The notes under the pieces: generated by a model
What the model was told of the DNA's origin: nothing
What the model saw: the letters and a program-made list of their open reading frames with translations, nothing else
Database searches by the model: none
Position numbers and translations under genes: made by a program
Part shown: piece after piece, positions 1 to 6,145 of the stretch
Layout: each line of letters begins with the position of its first letter
Position numbering within the stretch: the first letter of the stretch is position 1
Assembly (NCBI GenBank): GCA_900764215.1
Contig: CAAFNI010000471.1
Location: 1-6,761, forward strand
DNA length: 6,761 nt
Reading direction: 5' to 3'
Origin: an uncultured Sutterella sp.
GTDB lineage: Bacteria > Pseudomonadota > Gammaproteobacteria > Burkholderiales > Burkholderiaceae_F

Positions 1-445
1 GCACCGTCCCATTCTGCTCATCCGCGACCGCCTCCCCACGTCGGAACCCCTGAAGCGCGTCGCGATCTGCCTTGACGAGTCCGACCAGTCCCTGCGCGTT
101 CAGGGGTTCTTCACGCAGCACGCGGATCTCTTCGAGCAGGGCACGTCCTTCACGCTCATCCACGTGCAGAAGAGCCATGAGGACGAACAGGCTTCGGGCT
201 TCGCCGCGACCGGCTCGATCGCGGGCGAAATCGAATCCATCCTCACCCGCGCCGGCATGAACGTCACGACCAAGACGCTCTACGGCGACGTGGGCGCGGT
301 GATCGCGCATTACGCCGAAGAAGAGAACTTCGACATGATCGTCATGGGCTCGCACGGCTACGGTTCCGTCTCCGCGACGCTGCTAGGCTCCGTCACGATG
401 ACGGTCGCAAGCGAATGCGAAGTGCCGCTTCTCATCGTGCGCTGA
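1..445 (+). CDS. Universal stress protein (UspA family), 3' part, probable tandem Usp domains
   Basis: The gene enters from the left edge; 147 residues are visible in the frame beginning at base 2. The first visible residues (HRPILLIR) look like the last beta strand of one Usp domain. A second domain then starts with KRVAICLDESDQS, the usual beta-1 strand with its Asp. This second domain ends with GSHGYGSVSATLLGS, which fits the nucleotide-binding signature G-x2-G-x9-G-S, and then VPLLIVR, the typical closing strand. Two domain ends in one frame point to a tandem Usp protein of about 280 to 300 residues, with the first domain mostly outside the window. The family are cytoplasmic proteins, induced by starvation, oxidants or anaerobiosis; members with this motif usually bind ATP. 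The client or signal cannot be told. A strong terminator follows 46 bases after the stop, so this is the last gene of its transcript. Confidence 0.92.
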   Translation, partial: HRPILLIRDRLPTSEPLKRVAICLDESDQSLRVQGFFTQHADLFEQGTSFTLIHVQKSHEDEQASGFAATGSIAGEIESILTRAGMNVTTKTLYGDVGAVIAHYAEEENFDMIVMGSHGYGSVSATLLGSVTMTVASECEVPLLIVR

Positions 446-490
446 TACGCACGCCGCATCCGAAAGGCCTCGACGCATGAGGCCGCGATC

Positions 491-524
491 AGGCCGGCCG
501 GCCTCAAAACCGGCCGGCTTTTTT
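491..524 (+). terminator. Rho-independent terminator of the universal stress gene
   Basis: Nine-base perfect GC stem (493-501 with 510-518, GCCGGCCGG / CCGGCCGGC), extended by A-T and G-T pairs at the base, loop of 8, followed by six T (519-524). It lies 46 bases after the stop codon. Confidence 0.93.
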
Positions 525-874
525 GCCGCCCGCTCCTTAGGCGGTTTGCCTGACGGGAAGAGGAGGGGAAAGCGCACATTCGAAGAATTCTTGGAGCGTT
601 GTCGGAAAAGGTTTCGACGGTCCGTCGCAGGCCCCGCCGCCGTCCATGGGCGTCAGACCACAGATGATCCCTCTTGGAGAGGGGGAGATCGTCAATCTAC
701 TCACAATGGCCAAATGGCATTCACCCGGCTATTTAGGGCATAGAAAAGAAGTACTTAATTCTTTTGACCTATAGGGTTAAACTTTGTGACGACTCCCTGA
801 AAGCGAATCCGGACCGTTGCCGACCAAACGGCTGCCGCTTCGGGCCCTCTGACCTCCCAATCGAGATCACCAAC
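525..874. other. Intergenic and leader region before the peroxidase gene; no gene seen
   Basis: About 350 bases without a convincing gene. A small hairpin (CCCTCT-TGG-AGAGGG, 669-683) is flanked by GATC at 666-669 and 687-690. The part from 700 to 785 is AT-richer than its surroundings and is the likeliest promoter region of the peroxidase gene, but I found no good -35/-10 pair there. An open frame at 477-743 has no ribosome binding site or recognisable product and overlaps the terminator. Confidence 0.6.
764..780. promoter_or_regulatory. Inverted repeat, possible operator of the peroxidase gene
   Basis: TTGACC-TATAG-GGTTAA is an imperfect dyad: five of six outer pairs match. It lies 95 bases before the peroxidase start in the AT-rich part of the leader. 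Peroxidases of this family are often under FNR/ANR-type control, whose site is TTGAT-N4-ATCAA. Here the half-sites are similar but the centre is too wide, so the binding protein is unknown. Confidence 0.3.
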
Positions 875-1867
875 ATGCACAAGACCCTTATGGCTCTGCT
901 CAGCCTTTCCGCCGCTCTTCTCGCCGCTCCCGCCATGGCCACGGAACCCGTGAGTCCGATTGAGCCCGTCGAAGTCAAGAATCCCGCGCTCGTCGAACTC
1001 GGCAAGATGCTCTTCTTCGAGCCGCGCCTGTCGCGCTCGGGCTTCATCTCCTGCAACAGCTGCCACAACCTTGCGACGGGCGGCGTCGACAACCTGAAGA
1101 CCTCCATCGGCGACCGCTGGGCCCAGGGACCGATCAATTCGCCCACGGTGCTCAATTCCTACGGCCAGATCGCGCAGTTCTGGGACGGCCGCGCCAAGAC
1201 CCTCGCCGAACAGGCGGCGGGTCCCATCGCCAATCCGCTTGAGATGGCCTCAACGCACGAGCACGCCGTGAAGGTGCTTTCTTCCATCCCGGGCTATGCG
1301 CCGTACTTCAAGGCGGCCTTCGGCGACTCGAAGGTCGACATCAAGCGCGTCACCGAAGCCATCGCCGAATTTGAGCGCACGCTCGTGACGCCCAACGACC
1401 GGTTCGACCAATGGCTCAAGGGCGACAAGAACGCGCTCACCAACGAAGAGCTCGCCGGCTGGAAGCTCTTCAAGGAATCGGGCTGCACGATCTGCCACAA
1501 CGGCACGCAGCTCGGCGGCCAGTCCTTCCAGAAGATGGGCATCGTGCGTCCCTACGAGACGACCAACACCGCCGAGGGTGTCAAGGCCATCTCCGGGCGC
1601 GATCAGGACCGCATGAGCTTCAAGGTGCCGCTCCTTCGCAATGTCGAACTCACCTATCCGTACTTCCATGACGGCGAAGCCGAAACCCTGGAAGAGGCCG
1701 TCGAGGTGATGGGCGACGTGCAGCTCGGAAAGCGCTACACGAAGGAGGAAACGGCCAAGATCGTCGCCTTCCTCAAGACCCTCACGGGCGATCAGCCCAA
1801 GGTGGAATATCCGGTGCTGCCGCCGAGCGGCCCCGAAACGCCCAAGTTTGATCCCTGGGCCAAGTAA
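875..1867 (+). CDS. ccp: Periplasmic di-heme cytochrome c peroxidase
   Basis: 330 residues. The enzyme reduces H2O2 to water in the periplasm with electrons from small c-type cytochromes. A signal peptide (residues 1-22, MHKTL... ending APAMA) precedes two heme-binding CxxCH motifs, CNSCH at 60-64 and CTICH at 204-208, the usual spacing for two fused cytochrome domains. Further family landmarks are W103, Q113 and E123 in QFWDGR...EQAAGPIANPLEM (spaced as Trp94, Gln104 and Glu114 of the Pseudomonas enzyme), YFHDG with H265, and M279 in VMGDVQLG, the expected Met ligand of the high-potential heme. The position of the distal His of the peroxidatic heme (16 residues after H64) is Asp80. I chose ATG 875 because it starts the signal peptide; the frame runs up to a TTG at 764, but that would add a non-signal N-terminus. 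The Shine-Dalgarno is weak (GAG at 863-865). It stands alone and ends at a terminator shared with the convergent gene. Confidence 0.95.
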   Translation: MHKTLMALLSLSAALLAAPAMATEPVSPIEPVEVKNPALVELGKMLFFEPRLSRSGFISCNSCHNLATGGVDNLKTSIGDRWAQGPINSPTVLNSYGQIAQFWDGRAKTLAEQAAGPIANPLEMASTHEHAVKVLSSIPGYAPYFKAAFGDSKVDIKRVTEAIAEFERTLVTPNDRFDQWLKGDKNALTNEELAGWKLFKESGCTICHNGTQLGGQSFQKMGIVRPYETTNTAEGVKAISGRDQDRMSFKVPLLRNVELTYPYFHDGEAETLEEAVEVMGDVQLGKRYTKEETAKIVAFLKTLTGDQPKVEYPVLPPSGPETPKFDPWAK

Positions 1868-1892
1868 GTCCGTGGTCTTCAGAGACCATGAC

Positions 1893-1930
1893 AAAAACGC
1901 CGAAGTCTCGCAAAGCGCTTCGGCGTTTTC
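1893..1930. terminator. Bidirectional terminator between two convergent genes
   Basis: Perfect 12-base stem (AAAACGCCGAAG, 1894-1905, with CTTCGGCGTTTT, 1918-1929) and a 12-base loop. The arms begin with A and end with T, so it has a T-run in either direction. It lies 26 bases after the peroxidase stop and about 26 bases after the stop of the minus-strand repeat protein, and serves both. Confidence 0.92.
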
Positions 1931-1955
1931 CTTTGTGCGGCGCGTACCCGCGCCG

Positions 1956-2996
1956 TCACCGGATTTCGATGATCGCGATGCCCGGGTCATCGGCCGCAGG
2001 CGCGTCGACCGGCGCGCCTTCCGGTCTCGGAGACGTGCGGACCCTCGTTTCCGCGGCTTCGGGTGCGCCCTCCTCAACGACGTTGCCGCGGGTGTCATAG
2101 ACGCGGAATTCGCCCGTGGGGCGGCCGTTTCTTATCATCATTTCGCCCGTCAGCGCGCCCAGGCTGTTGTAGGTCCTCTGCCAGCCGTTGGCAATGCCGT
2201 TGTCGTACGTCTGAACCACCTTCATGCCGTCGGGGCGAAAAGTCGTGACCTCCCCGTCGTATTGGTTCATGAGATAGGTGCCCGACATGACGACCTTGCC
2301 CGTTTGCGGTGAGAAGCGCTTGAAGGGGCCGTGACGTGCGCCGTCCTTCAAGACGCCTTCTTCAATCGGCATGCCGTCTTCCGAAAAGAGCTTGAATGGT
2401 CCAGACTGAGCGCCGTGCTCGAAGGTGACGGCGCTTCGCAGCTCGCCGTTTTCGTAAAAGTCGAGCGCTTCGCCGTGAAGCACATGGTCGTGATAGAGGT
2501 GCTTGAACTCGAGGGTACCCGACGGGTAGTACTGTTCGACTAGCCCGTTCAGCTTCCCCGTGCGATAGACGGCCCTCACCTTGAGCTTGCCCGTTTCGGG
2601 CCAGTACTGCTGCGTTTCGCCGTGGCGCTCGCCATCCTTGAAGAGGCCGTGGTCCACGAGCACGCCTTGCGCCGTCCAGGCTTCAAAGAGGCCGTTTTGA
2701 AGGCCGTTGGCCCAATGGCCGATCTCACGCAGCCTCCCTTCGCTGAAGAGCACGTTGAGTCCGTCAAGGTCGCCCTGCTTGTAGGCGTATACCGAAAAGC
2801 CCGAGTCGGTTTGCGTTTTGACGCGCCCCGTGAAGGGCTTCCCGTCCCTGTCGTTCAACCGTCCGTCAACGTTCGTGAGCTCGGATGCATCGGTTGAGGG
2901 CAGATAGCCGTAGAGCTGGTAGCGGTATTGCCAGGCGGCTGCCGCAAGGGCGACGCCGACGACGGCAACGGCGGCCGCGATTGCAAGTTTGCTCAT
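1956..2996 (-). CDS. Exported MORN-like repeat protein (YwqK/COG2849 type)
   Basis: 346 residues. A basic start and hydrophobic segment (residues 4-22, Ala/Val-rich) form a signal anchor or signal peptide; there is no lipobox Cys. From about residue 75 to 300 there are ten repeats whose core is G-x-x-x-G, often followed by a 'xxxYyxxG' hairpin: cores start near 75, 98, 122, 147, 171, 195, 219, 244, 267 and 291, i.e. every 23 to 25 residues (examples GDLDG, GERHG, GKLNG, GARHG, GRPTG). The family folds as stacked beta hairpins. Databases often call it 'toxin-antitoxin YwqK antitoxin', but no toxin gene is visible here and a periplasmic or surface binding role is as likely. The C-terminal 45 residues are Pro/Ala/Glu-rich and probably disordered. 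Start 2996 is fixed by an excellent AAGGAGGG four bases upstream; the frame also runs to an ATG at 3026 but without such a site. Function unknown. Confidence 0.9.
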   Translation of the reverse strand: MSKLAIAAAVAVVGVALAAAAWQYRYQLYGYLPSTDASELTNVDGRLNDRDGKPFTGRVKTQTDSGFSVYAYKQGDLDGLNVLFSEGRLREIGHWANGLQNGLFEAWTAQGVLVDHGLFKDGERHGETQQYWPETGKLKVRAVYRTGKLNGLVEQYYPSGTLEFKHLYHDHVLHGEALDFYENGELRSAVTFEHGAQSGPFKLFSEDGMPIEEGVLKDGARHGPFKRFSPQTGKVVMSGTYLMNQYDGEVTTFRPDGMKVVQTYDNGIANGWQRTYNSLGALTGEMMIRNGRPTGEFRVYDTRGNVVEEGAPEAAETRVRTSPRPEGAPVDAPAADDPGIAIIEIR

Positions 2997-3198
2997 GGTT
3001 CCCTCCTTTGGCGGTCTGCGTGCCATGAAGCGTTGGAATGATCGGTCCTATCTTCGATTCTAAAGATGAGGCTGCAAATGCGCACCGGGCTTCACAGATG
3101 TTCACCATGAGAAGCGCGGAGATATCGGGAAAATGTGAGGGGGAAGGACCGGAGGAGGGGGCGGGTGAAACGATGACGGATGTCGTCCGCACGCGAAC

Positions 3199-3234
3199 AA
3201 AGAAAACCGGCAGATTCCGAGGAACCTGCCGGTT
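3199..3234 (-). terminator. Rho-independent terminator of porin 1
   Basis: Stem AACCGGCAG (3205-3213) with CTGCCGGTT (3226-3234), nine perfect pairs. Read on the minus strand it is followed by TTTTCTTT (3206-3199). It lies 54 bases after the porin 1 stop and separates porin 1 from the next minus-strand gene. Confidence 0.9.
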
Positions 3235-3251
3235 GCATTCTATTCCTTGAG

Positions 3252-3274
3252 TGCCTTCAACTGAGTTGAGGGCA
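3252..3274 (-). other. Second hairpin in the 3' end of the porin 1 transcript
   Basis: TGCCTTCAAC (3252-3261) pairs with GTTGAGGGCA (3265-3274): ten pairs, one of them G-T, with a three-base loop. It lies between the stop codon and the true terminator and has no T-run, so it may protect the 3' end rather than terminate. Confidence 0.5.
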
Positions 3275-3287
3275 AGCGGTCAGGAAA

Positions 3288-4451
3288 TTAGAACGTGTGC
3301 TTCAGACCGACGTAAGCCTGGACGAGTTCGTTAGAGCGTTCAACGTCGCCGTCAACGACCTGATCAATCTTGGTCTTGCCATAGCCGGCACCCGTGTAGA
3401 CGGTCGTGCGCTTGGAGAGCGGGTATTCGTAACGGGCGGCAACACCGTAGTAGGTAGCGTCACGATCTTCAACAGCAGCGTTGGAAGATTCAGCCGTCAT
3501 GTCGACGTAGTAGAGACCAACGGTCGTCGTGCCGGCGAGAACCGGAACCTGCGTGCCGAGGTGGAGGCCGTAGCCCTTGACGCCGTCGTTGTAGGTGGTG
3601 TTGGCGGTCTTAGCCTGCTCATCGCTGAGGAAGCCGAGAGCGCTGACGGCACCAACCTTCACGCCCTTGAAGTACTGAGCCATGGCGAACGTCTTGGCGA
3701 AGCCGCAGTCGTAGTTGCCGCCGAGGTAGACGATCTGGCCGTCTTCATGTTCGGGGTTGGTGGCAGCAGCGCCGAAGGAGGCGTAGTTGAAGTATTCATA
3801 GGCCACGACAGCGCCGACGGCACCCCAGTTGCCGTTCAAGGAAGCGGAATAGTAGCGGTCAACAGCGGAGGAACCTTCGCGAAGATCCTTCTGAGTTGCA
3901 TCCTTGTTGTCGCCCTTGAAGGAGTACTGGAACGTACCCTGAACGCCGGCGAAGACCGGGGTCTGGTACTGGAGAAGGTTGTCGTAACGGGAGGAGAGGG
4001 CGAGACCGAGAACATCGTTGTCGCCGCCGTCGAAGGCGTCGCCATTGGCGAAGACCGTGTCAACGCCGGCGGAGGAACCGACGCCGCCCATGCGGCCGGC
4101 GGAGAGGGTACCGAAGGCACCGGAGAGGCTCACGGAAGCTTCACGACCGAAGAGGCGGCTGTCGTGACCGAGCGTGCCGTCGTCAGCGTTGAAGGAATTT
4201 TCGAGCTTGAAGCCGACCGTCAGGCCGTTGCCGAGTTCTTCCGTGCCCTTGAGGCCGAAGCGGGAGCCGGCGTTGATGCCGGATTCGAGGCCGAAGGAGT
4301 CGGTCTTCGTGGCGGTATTGCCCGTTTCGACCTTGGAATGGTTGTACATCAGGCCAAGGTCAGCAACACCGTAAAGGGTGACATTGGCAGCGGAGGCATA
4401 ACCGGCGGCAACGCCGAGAACGGCGAGCGCGGCAAGAGACTTCTTGAACAT
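3288..4451 (-). CDS. Outer-membrane porin 1 (Burkholderiales trimeric porin, Porin_4 type)
   Basis: 387 residues. A diffusion channel of the outer membrane: a 16-strand beta barrel, active as a trimer. Signal peptide MFKKSLAALAVLGVAAGYASA (1-21), then ANVTLYGVADLGL, the first strand typical of the family. Alternating barrel strands end in an aromatic or charged girdle (SRFGLKGTEELGNGLTVGFKLEN at about 63-85; KGYGLHLGT near 292-300; YEYPLSKRTTVY near 341-352). The protein ends in KHTF, whose final Phe is the usual signal for the BAM complex. The region after GRM (119-121), where constriction loop 3 is expected, is acidic (DAFDGGDND, 138-146). Start 4451 is preceded by GGAG nine bases upstream. 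The frame is complete, with its own promoter and terminator. Porin 2 is a clear paralogue. Solute preference cannot be read from sequence. Confidence 0.96.
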   Translation of the reverse strand: MFKKSLAALAVLGVAAGYASAANVTLYGVADLGLMYNHSKVETGNTATKTDSFGLESGINAGSRFGLKGTEELGNGLTVGFKLENSFNADDGTLGHDSRLFGREASVSLSGAFGTLSAGRMGGVGSSAGVDTVFANGDAFDGGDNDVLGLALSSRYDNLLQYQTPVFAGVQGTFQYSFKGDNKDATQKDLREGSSAVDRYYSASLNGNWGAVGAVVAYEYFNYASFGAAATNPEHEDGQIVYLGGNYDCGFAKTFAMAQYFKGVKVGAVSALGFLSDEQAKTANTTYNDGVKGYGLHLGTQVPVLAGTTTVGLYYVDMTAESSNAAVEDRDATYYGVAARYEYPLSKRTTVYTGAGYGKTKIDQVVDGDVERSNELVQAYVGLKHTF

Positions 4452-4468
4452 TTATCTTTACTCCATAA

Positions 4469-4484
4469 CCCTCAGTGAAGAGGG
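4469..4484 (-). other. Leader hairpin of porin 1
   Basis: CCCTC (4469-4473) pairs with GAGGG (4480-4484), loop of six, in the untranslated leader just upstream of the Shine-Dalgarno. Porin 2 also has a hairpin in this place, with a different sequence. Confidence 0.4.
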
Positions 4485-4511
4485 ATGTTGGGTTAACTTG
4501 ATCGCAAGGCA

Positions 4512-4540
4512 AGCCTAGAGCCGATCCGCATCAGACGCAA
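4512..4540 (-). promoter_or_regulatory. Candidate sigma-70 promoter of porin 1
   Basis: On the minus strand, TTGCGT (4540-4535), 17 bases, TAGGCT (4517-4512). Each box matches consensus at only three positions, but the spacing is ideal and the layout repeats that of porin 2 (TTGCAA-N17-TAGAGT). The start point would be near 4505, giving a leader of about 54 bases. Confidence 0.42.
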
Positions 4541-4565
4541 ATGTTTCTCAGTTGTTACAGTCATA

Positions 4566-4589
4566 GCGCAATTGCGCCGGCGCGCGCCG
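4566..4589. repeat. Two abutting perfect 12-base palindromes
   Basis: GCGCAATTGCGC (4566-4577) is immediately followed by CGGCGCGCGCCG (4578-4589). Both are perfect dyads. They lie about 25 bases upstream of the porin 1 -35 box, a place where an activator or repressor could sit. No known site is recognised. Confidence 0.5.
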
Positions 4590-4625
4590 CCCTTCAGTTT
4601 GCGAAACAATCTGCTTTCAAAACCT

Positions 4626-4640
4626 GATCTTTATAAGATC
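4626..4640. repeat. Inverted repeat GATCTT-TAT-AAGATC
   Basis: Perfect six-base arms around a three-base centre, containing a TATAA core that resembles a -10 box on either strand. No acceptable -35 box was found on either strand, so a promoter is not claimed; a protein site is possible. Confidence 0.35.
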
Positions 4641-4721
4641 GTTGCGCGAGAAGCTTTTTCGGGTCCGCATGATGCCGTTGACGAATGTTCACGGAATCGT
4701 CACAAGGAAACAAATCTTCGC

Positions 4722-4750
4722 TTGACAAGGCAAGGCGACAAGGGTTTACC
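4722..4750 (+). promoter_or_regulatory. Candidate plus-strand promoter inside the porin gap
   Basis: A perfect TTGACA (4722-4727), 17 bases, then TTTACC (4745-4750), a poor -10 box (three of six). Transcription would start near 4757 and run through the structured element at 4804-4935 to the terminator at 4944-4980. No protein gene lies in that interval. Confidence 0.35.
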
Positions 4751-4784
4751 CTCAATAAAAAGAAATGCTCACGCGTCCCTGAAC

Positions 4785-4800
4785 GTTGCATTATTGCAAC
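4785..4800. promoter_or_regulatory. Perfect dyad GTTGCA-TTAT-TGCAAC
   Basis: Six-base arms with a four-base centre. The core TTGCA-N4-TGCAA has the geometry of CRP/FNR-family sites (5-4-5) but a different sequence. It lies between the plus-strand promoter candidate and the structured RNA element, so it could be an operator or the first hairpin of the transcript. Confidence 0.4.
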
Positions 4801-4803
4801 AAA

Positions 4804-4935
4804 GTAGCCCCTCGGCTTGTCTTGGGAACCCGTTCCCGGAGCTACTCCCGCAGCTGTTTCGAAAGGGCGGGCTTACGCGGCACTCACCGCGCCCGGCGCG
4901 GGCCGCTTTCGTCAAACTCGGAACGGATCACACCC
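4804..4935 (+). ncRNA. Structured element resembling a shortened cobalamin riboswitch
   Basis: Seen in the sequence, in order: hairpin AGCC-CCTC-GGCT (4806-4817); GGGAA (4824-4828); CCG-TTCC-CGG (4830-4839); GCTACTCCCGCAGCTGT (4841-4857); GGCACT (4879-4884) in hairpin CGCGG/CCGCG (4876-4891), enclosed by GAAAG/CTTTC (4861-4865 with 4906-4910); and CTCGGAACGGATC (4917-4929). Cobalamin riboswitches carry GCC..GGC, AGGGAA, CCGGTG..AA..CCGG, GCTGCCCCCGCAACTGT, GCCACT and a closing CCGGAGACCGGCC-like block in this order. The match is by eye from memory. The GGTG-N-AA loop is missing, and it is needed for the kissing contact that senses the ligand, so it may be a relic, a diverged class or a chance likeness. 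An alternative fold pairs GTAGC (4804-4808) with GCTAC (4841-4845) and GGGAA with TTCCC. Confidence 0.35.
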
Positions 4936-4980
4936 AAGAAAAACCGGGCGGCTCAAGATCGAGCCGCCCGGCCTTGTTTT
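4936..4980. terminator. Bidirectional terminator downstream of porin 2
   Basis: Perfect 11-base stem CCGGGCGGCTC (4944-4954) with GAGCCGCCCGG (4961-4971), loop AAGATC. On the minus strand it is followed by TTTTTCTT (4943-4936) and ends the porin 2 transcript 45 bases after its stop. On the plus strand CCTTGTTTTT follows, so it would also end a transcript carrying the riboswitch-like element. Confidence 0.92.
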
Positions 4981-5015
4981 TCAACCCGTGTTAAGGAGCC
5001 TAAAGGCAAGCCTCA

Positions 5016-6122
5016 TCAGAAGCAGTGCGTGAGACCCAGGTAGGCCTGATAGGCTTCTTCCTTGTAGGTGTCCTGGCTGTTGTCGAGCTTGGCCTTGTAG
5101 AAGCCCGTGCCGCCGTAGACGGAGGTGCGCTTCGAGAGGGGATATTCGTACTTCAGGGCAACGCCGTAGAACTTGCCGTCGACGTCTTCGTCGGCCGCGA
5201 ACTGGGCGGTGGAGTCGACGTAGTAGAGGCCGCCCGTGAAGTCGCCGCCCGCGACCGGCACGATCGTGCCCACGTGAGCGCCGTAGCCCTTGACGCCCTT
5301 GCCGTCGACGGGGTCATTTTCAAACGCGTCGGCCGCAAACGGATTTTCGGCGAGGTTCTTGAAGTACTGGCCCATCACGAAGACCTTGGCGACCTCGAAG
5401 TCGTAGTTGCCGCCGACGCTCACGATCTGGCCGTCTTCGGTGTTCGTCTGCTTGTTGTCGCCGAAGGAGGCGTAGTTTTGGAATTCATAGCCCACCACGC
5501 CCTGGAAGCTGCCGAATTCGGCCGTGAGGCCCGCACCCATGTAGCGGTTCACCTTGGAGGAGTTTTCGCGTCCCTTGAAGTCGGGCGTGCTTTCGTTGAA
5601 GGAATACTGGAAGGTGGCCTGAACGCCCGCGAACTTCGGGGTCTGGTAGGTCACCATGTTGTCGTAGCGGTCGGACGCGGCAAGACCGAAGACGTCGCCG
5701 TCGCCGCCGTCGAAGGCGTCGCCGATCGCAAAGACGGAGTCATAGTCGCCCGCGGCGGAGCCGATCGCGCCCATGCGGCCGAGGCACACCTGGCCGAACG
5801 CGTCTGCAACAGTGTCGGAGGCATCGCGGTCGAAGAGCCGGTTGTCGTCGCCGAACGTGCCGTCGTCGGAGTTAAGGCCGTTTTCAAGCCTGAAGCTCAC
5901 CGTGAGGCCGTTGCCGAGGTCTTCGGAGCCCTTGATGCCAAAGCGCGAGGTGGACGAGATGCCCGAATCGAGCGAAAAGGAGTCGGTCTTGACGTCATCG
6001 ACCTTGGAGTGCTTGTACATGAAGCCGTTGTCGACGATGCCGTAGAGCGTGACTTCGGAGGCGCAGGCCGCGCCCGCGGCGAGGCTGAGGACCGCGAGGG
6101 CGGCCGTGGACTTCTTGAACAT
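5016..6122 (-). CDS. Outer-membrane porin 2 (Burkholderiales trimeric porin, paralogue of porin 1)
   Basis: 368 residues. Same family and role as porin 1: a general diffusion barrel. Signal peptide MFKKSTAALAVLSLAAGAACA (1-21), then SEVTLYGIVDNGF. It shares long stretches with porin 1 by eye, e.g. SRFGIKGSEDLGNGLTV (59-75), DAFDGGDGDVFGLA (135-148) in the loop 3 region, GVKGYGAHVGT (276-286) and YEYPLSKRTSVYG (325-337). It ends in THCF. The Cys before the last Phe and Cys113 (QVCLGRMG, where porin 1 has TLSAGRMG) are unusual for porins. A third Cys (20) is in the signal peptide and does not form a good lipobox. Loops near 180-190 and 255-275 differ most from porin 1. Start 6122 has AGGAG six to seven bases upstream (6130-6134) and gives a normal signal peptide; the frame runs on to 6182 but only through leader sequence. 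Confidence 0.96.
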   Translation of the reverse strand: MFKKSTAALAVLSLAAGAACASEVTLYGIVDNGFMYKHSKVDDVKTDSFSLDSGISSTSRFGIKGSEDLGNGLTVSFRLENGLNSDDGTFGDDNRLFDRDASDTVADAFGQVCLGRMGAIGSAAGDYDSVFAIGDAFDGGDGDVFGLAASDRYDNMVTYQTPKFAGVQATFQYSFNESTPDFKGRENSSKVNRYMGAGLTAEFGSFQGVVGYEFQNYASFGDNKQTNTEDGQIVSVGGNYDFEVAKVFVMGQYFKNLAENPFAADAFENDPVDGKGVKGYGAHVGTIVPVAGGDFTGGLYYVDSTAQFAADEDVDGKFYGVALKYEYPLSKRTSVYGGTGFYKAKLDNSQDTYKEEAYQAYLGLTHCF

Positions 6123-6145
6123 GTGTGTTCTCCTGAAAGGGTGAT

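Noticed and set aside
477..743. Open frame of 88 codons after the universal stress gene
   Set aside because: It runs through the terminator, has no Shine-Dalgarno, and its Arg-rich product looks like translated non-coding GC-rich DNA.
764..874. Upstream TTG start for the peroxidase
   Set aside because: It would put 37 residues before a clear signal peptide and has no ribosome binding site.
4458..4466. Mini-cistron ATG-GAG-TAA just before porin 1
   Set aside because: Its GGAG is the Shine-Dalgarno of porin 1; no ribosome site precedes it, so the match is most likely accidental.
3297..4478. Open frame of 393 codons antisense to the whole of porin 1
   Set aside because: Porin 2 has the same thing (5025-6173). 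In both it follows from codon choice in a GC-rich gene; the translations are Val/Glu/Gly-rich, unlike any known family, and lack signals expected of a gene. The sense frames are unmistakable porins.
4572..5043. Open frames on the plus strand in the porin gap (4572-4994, 4786-5043, 4817-5032)
   Set aside because: They run through a strong terminator and hairpins, have no ribosome binding site and no recognisable product.
6057..6068. Lipoprotein signal in porin 2 (Cys20)
   Set aside because: The residues before Cys are GAA, not a lipobox, and the mature first strand begins as in porin 1 right after a normal signal peptidase I site.
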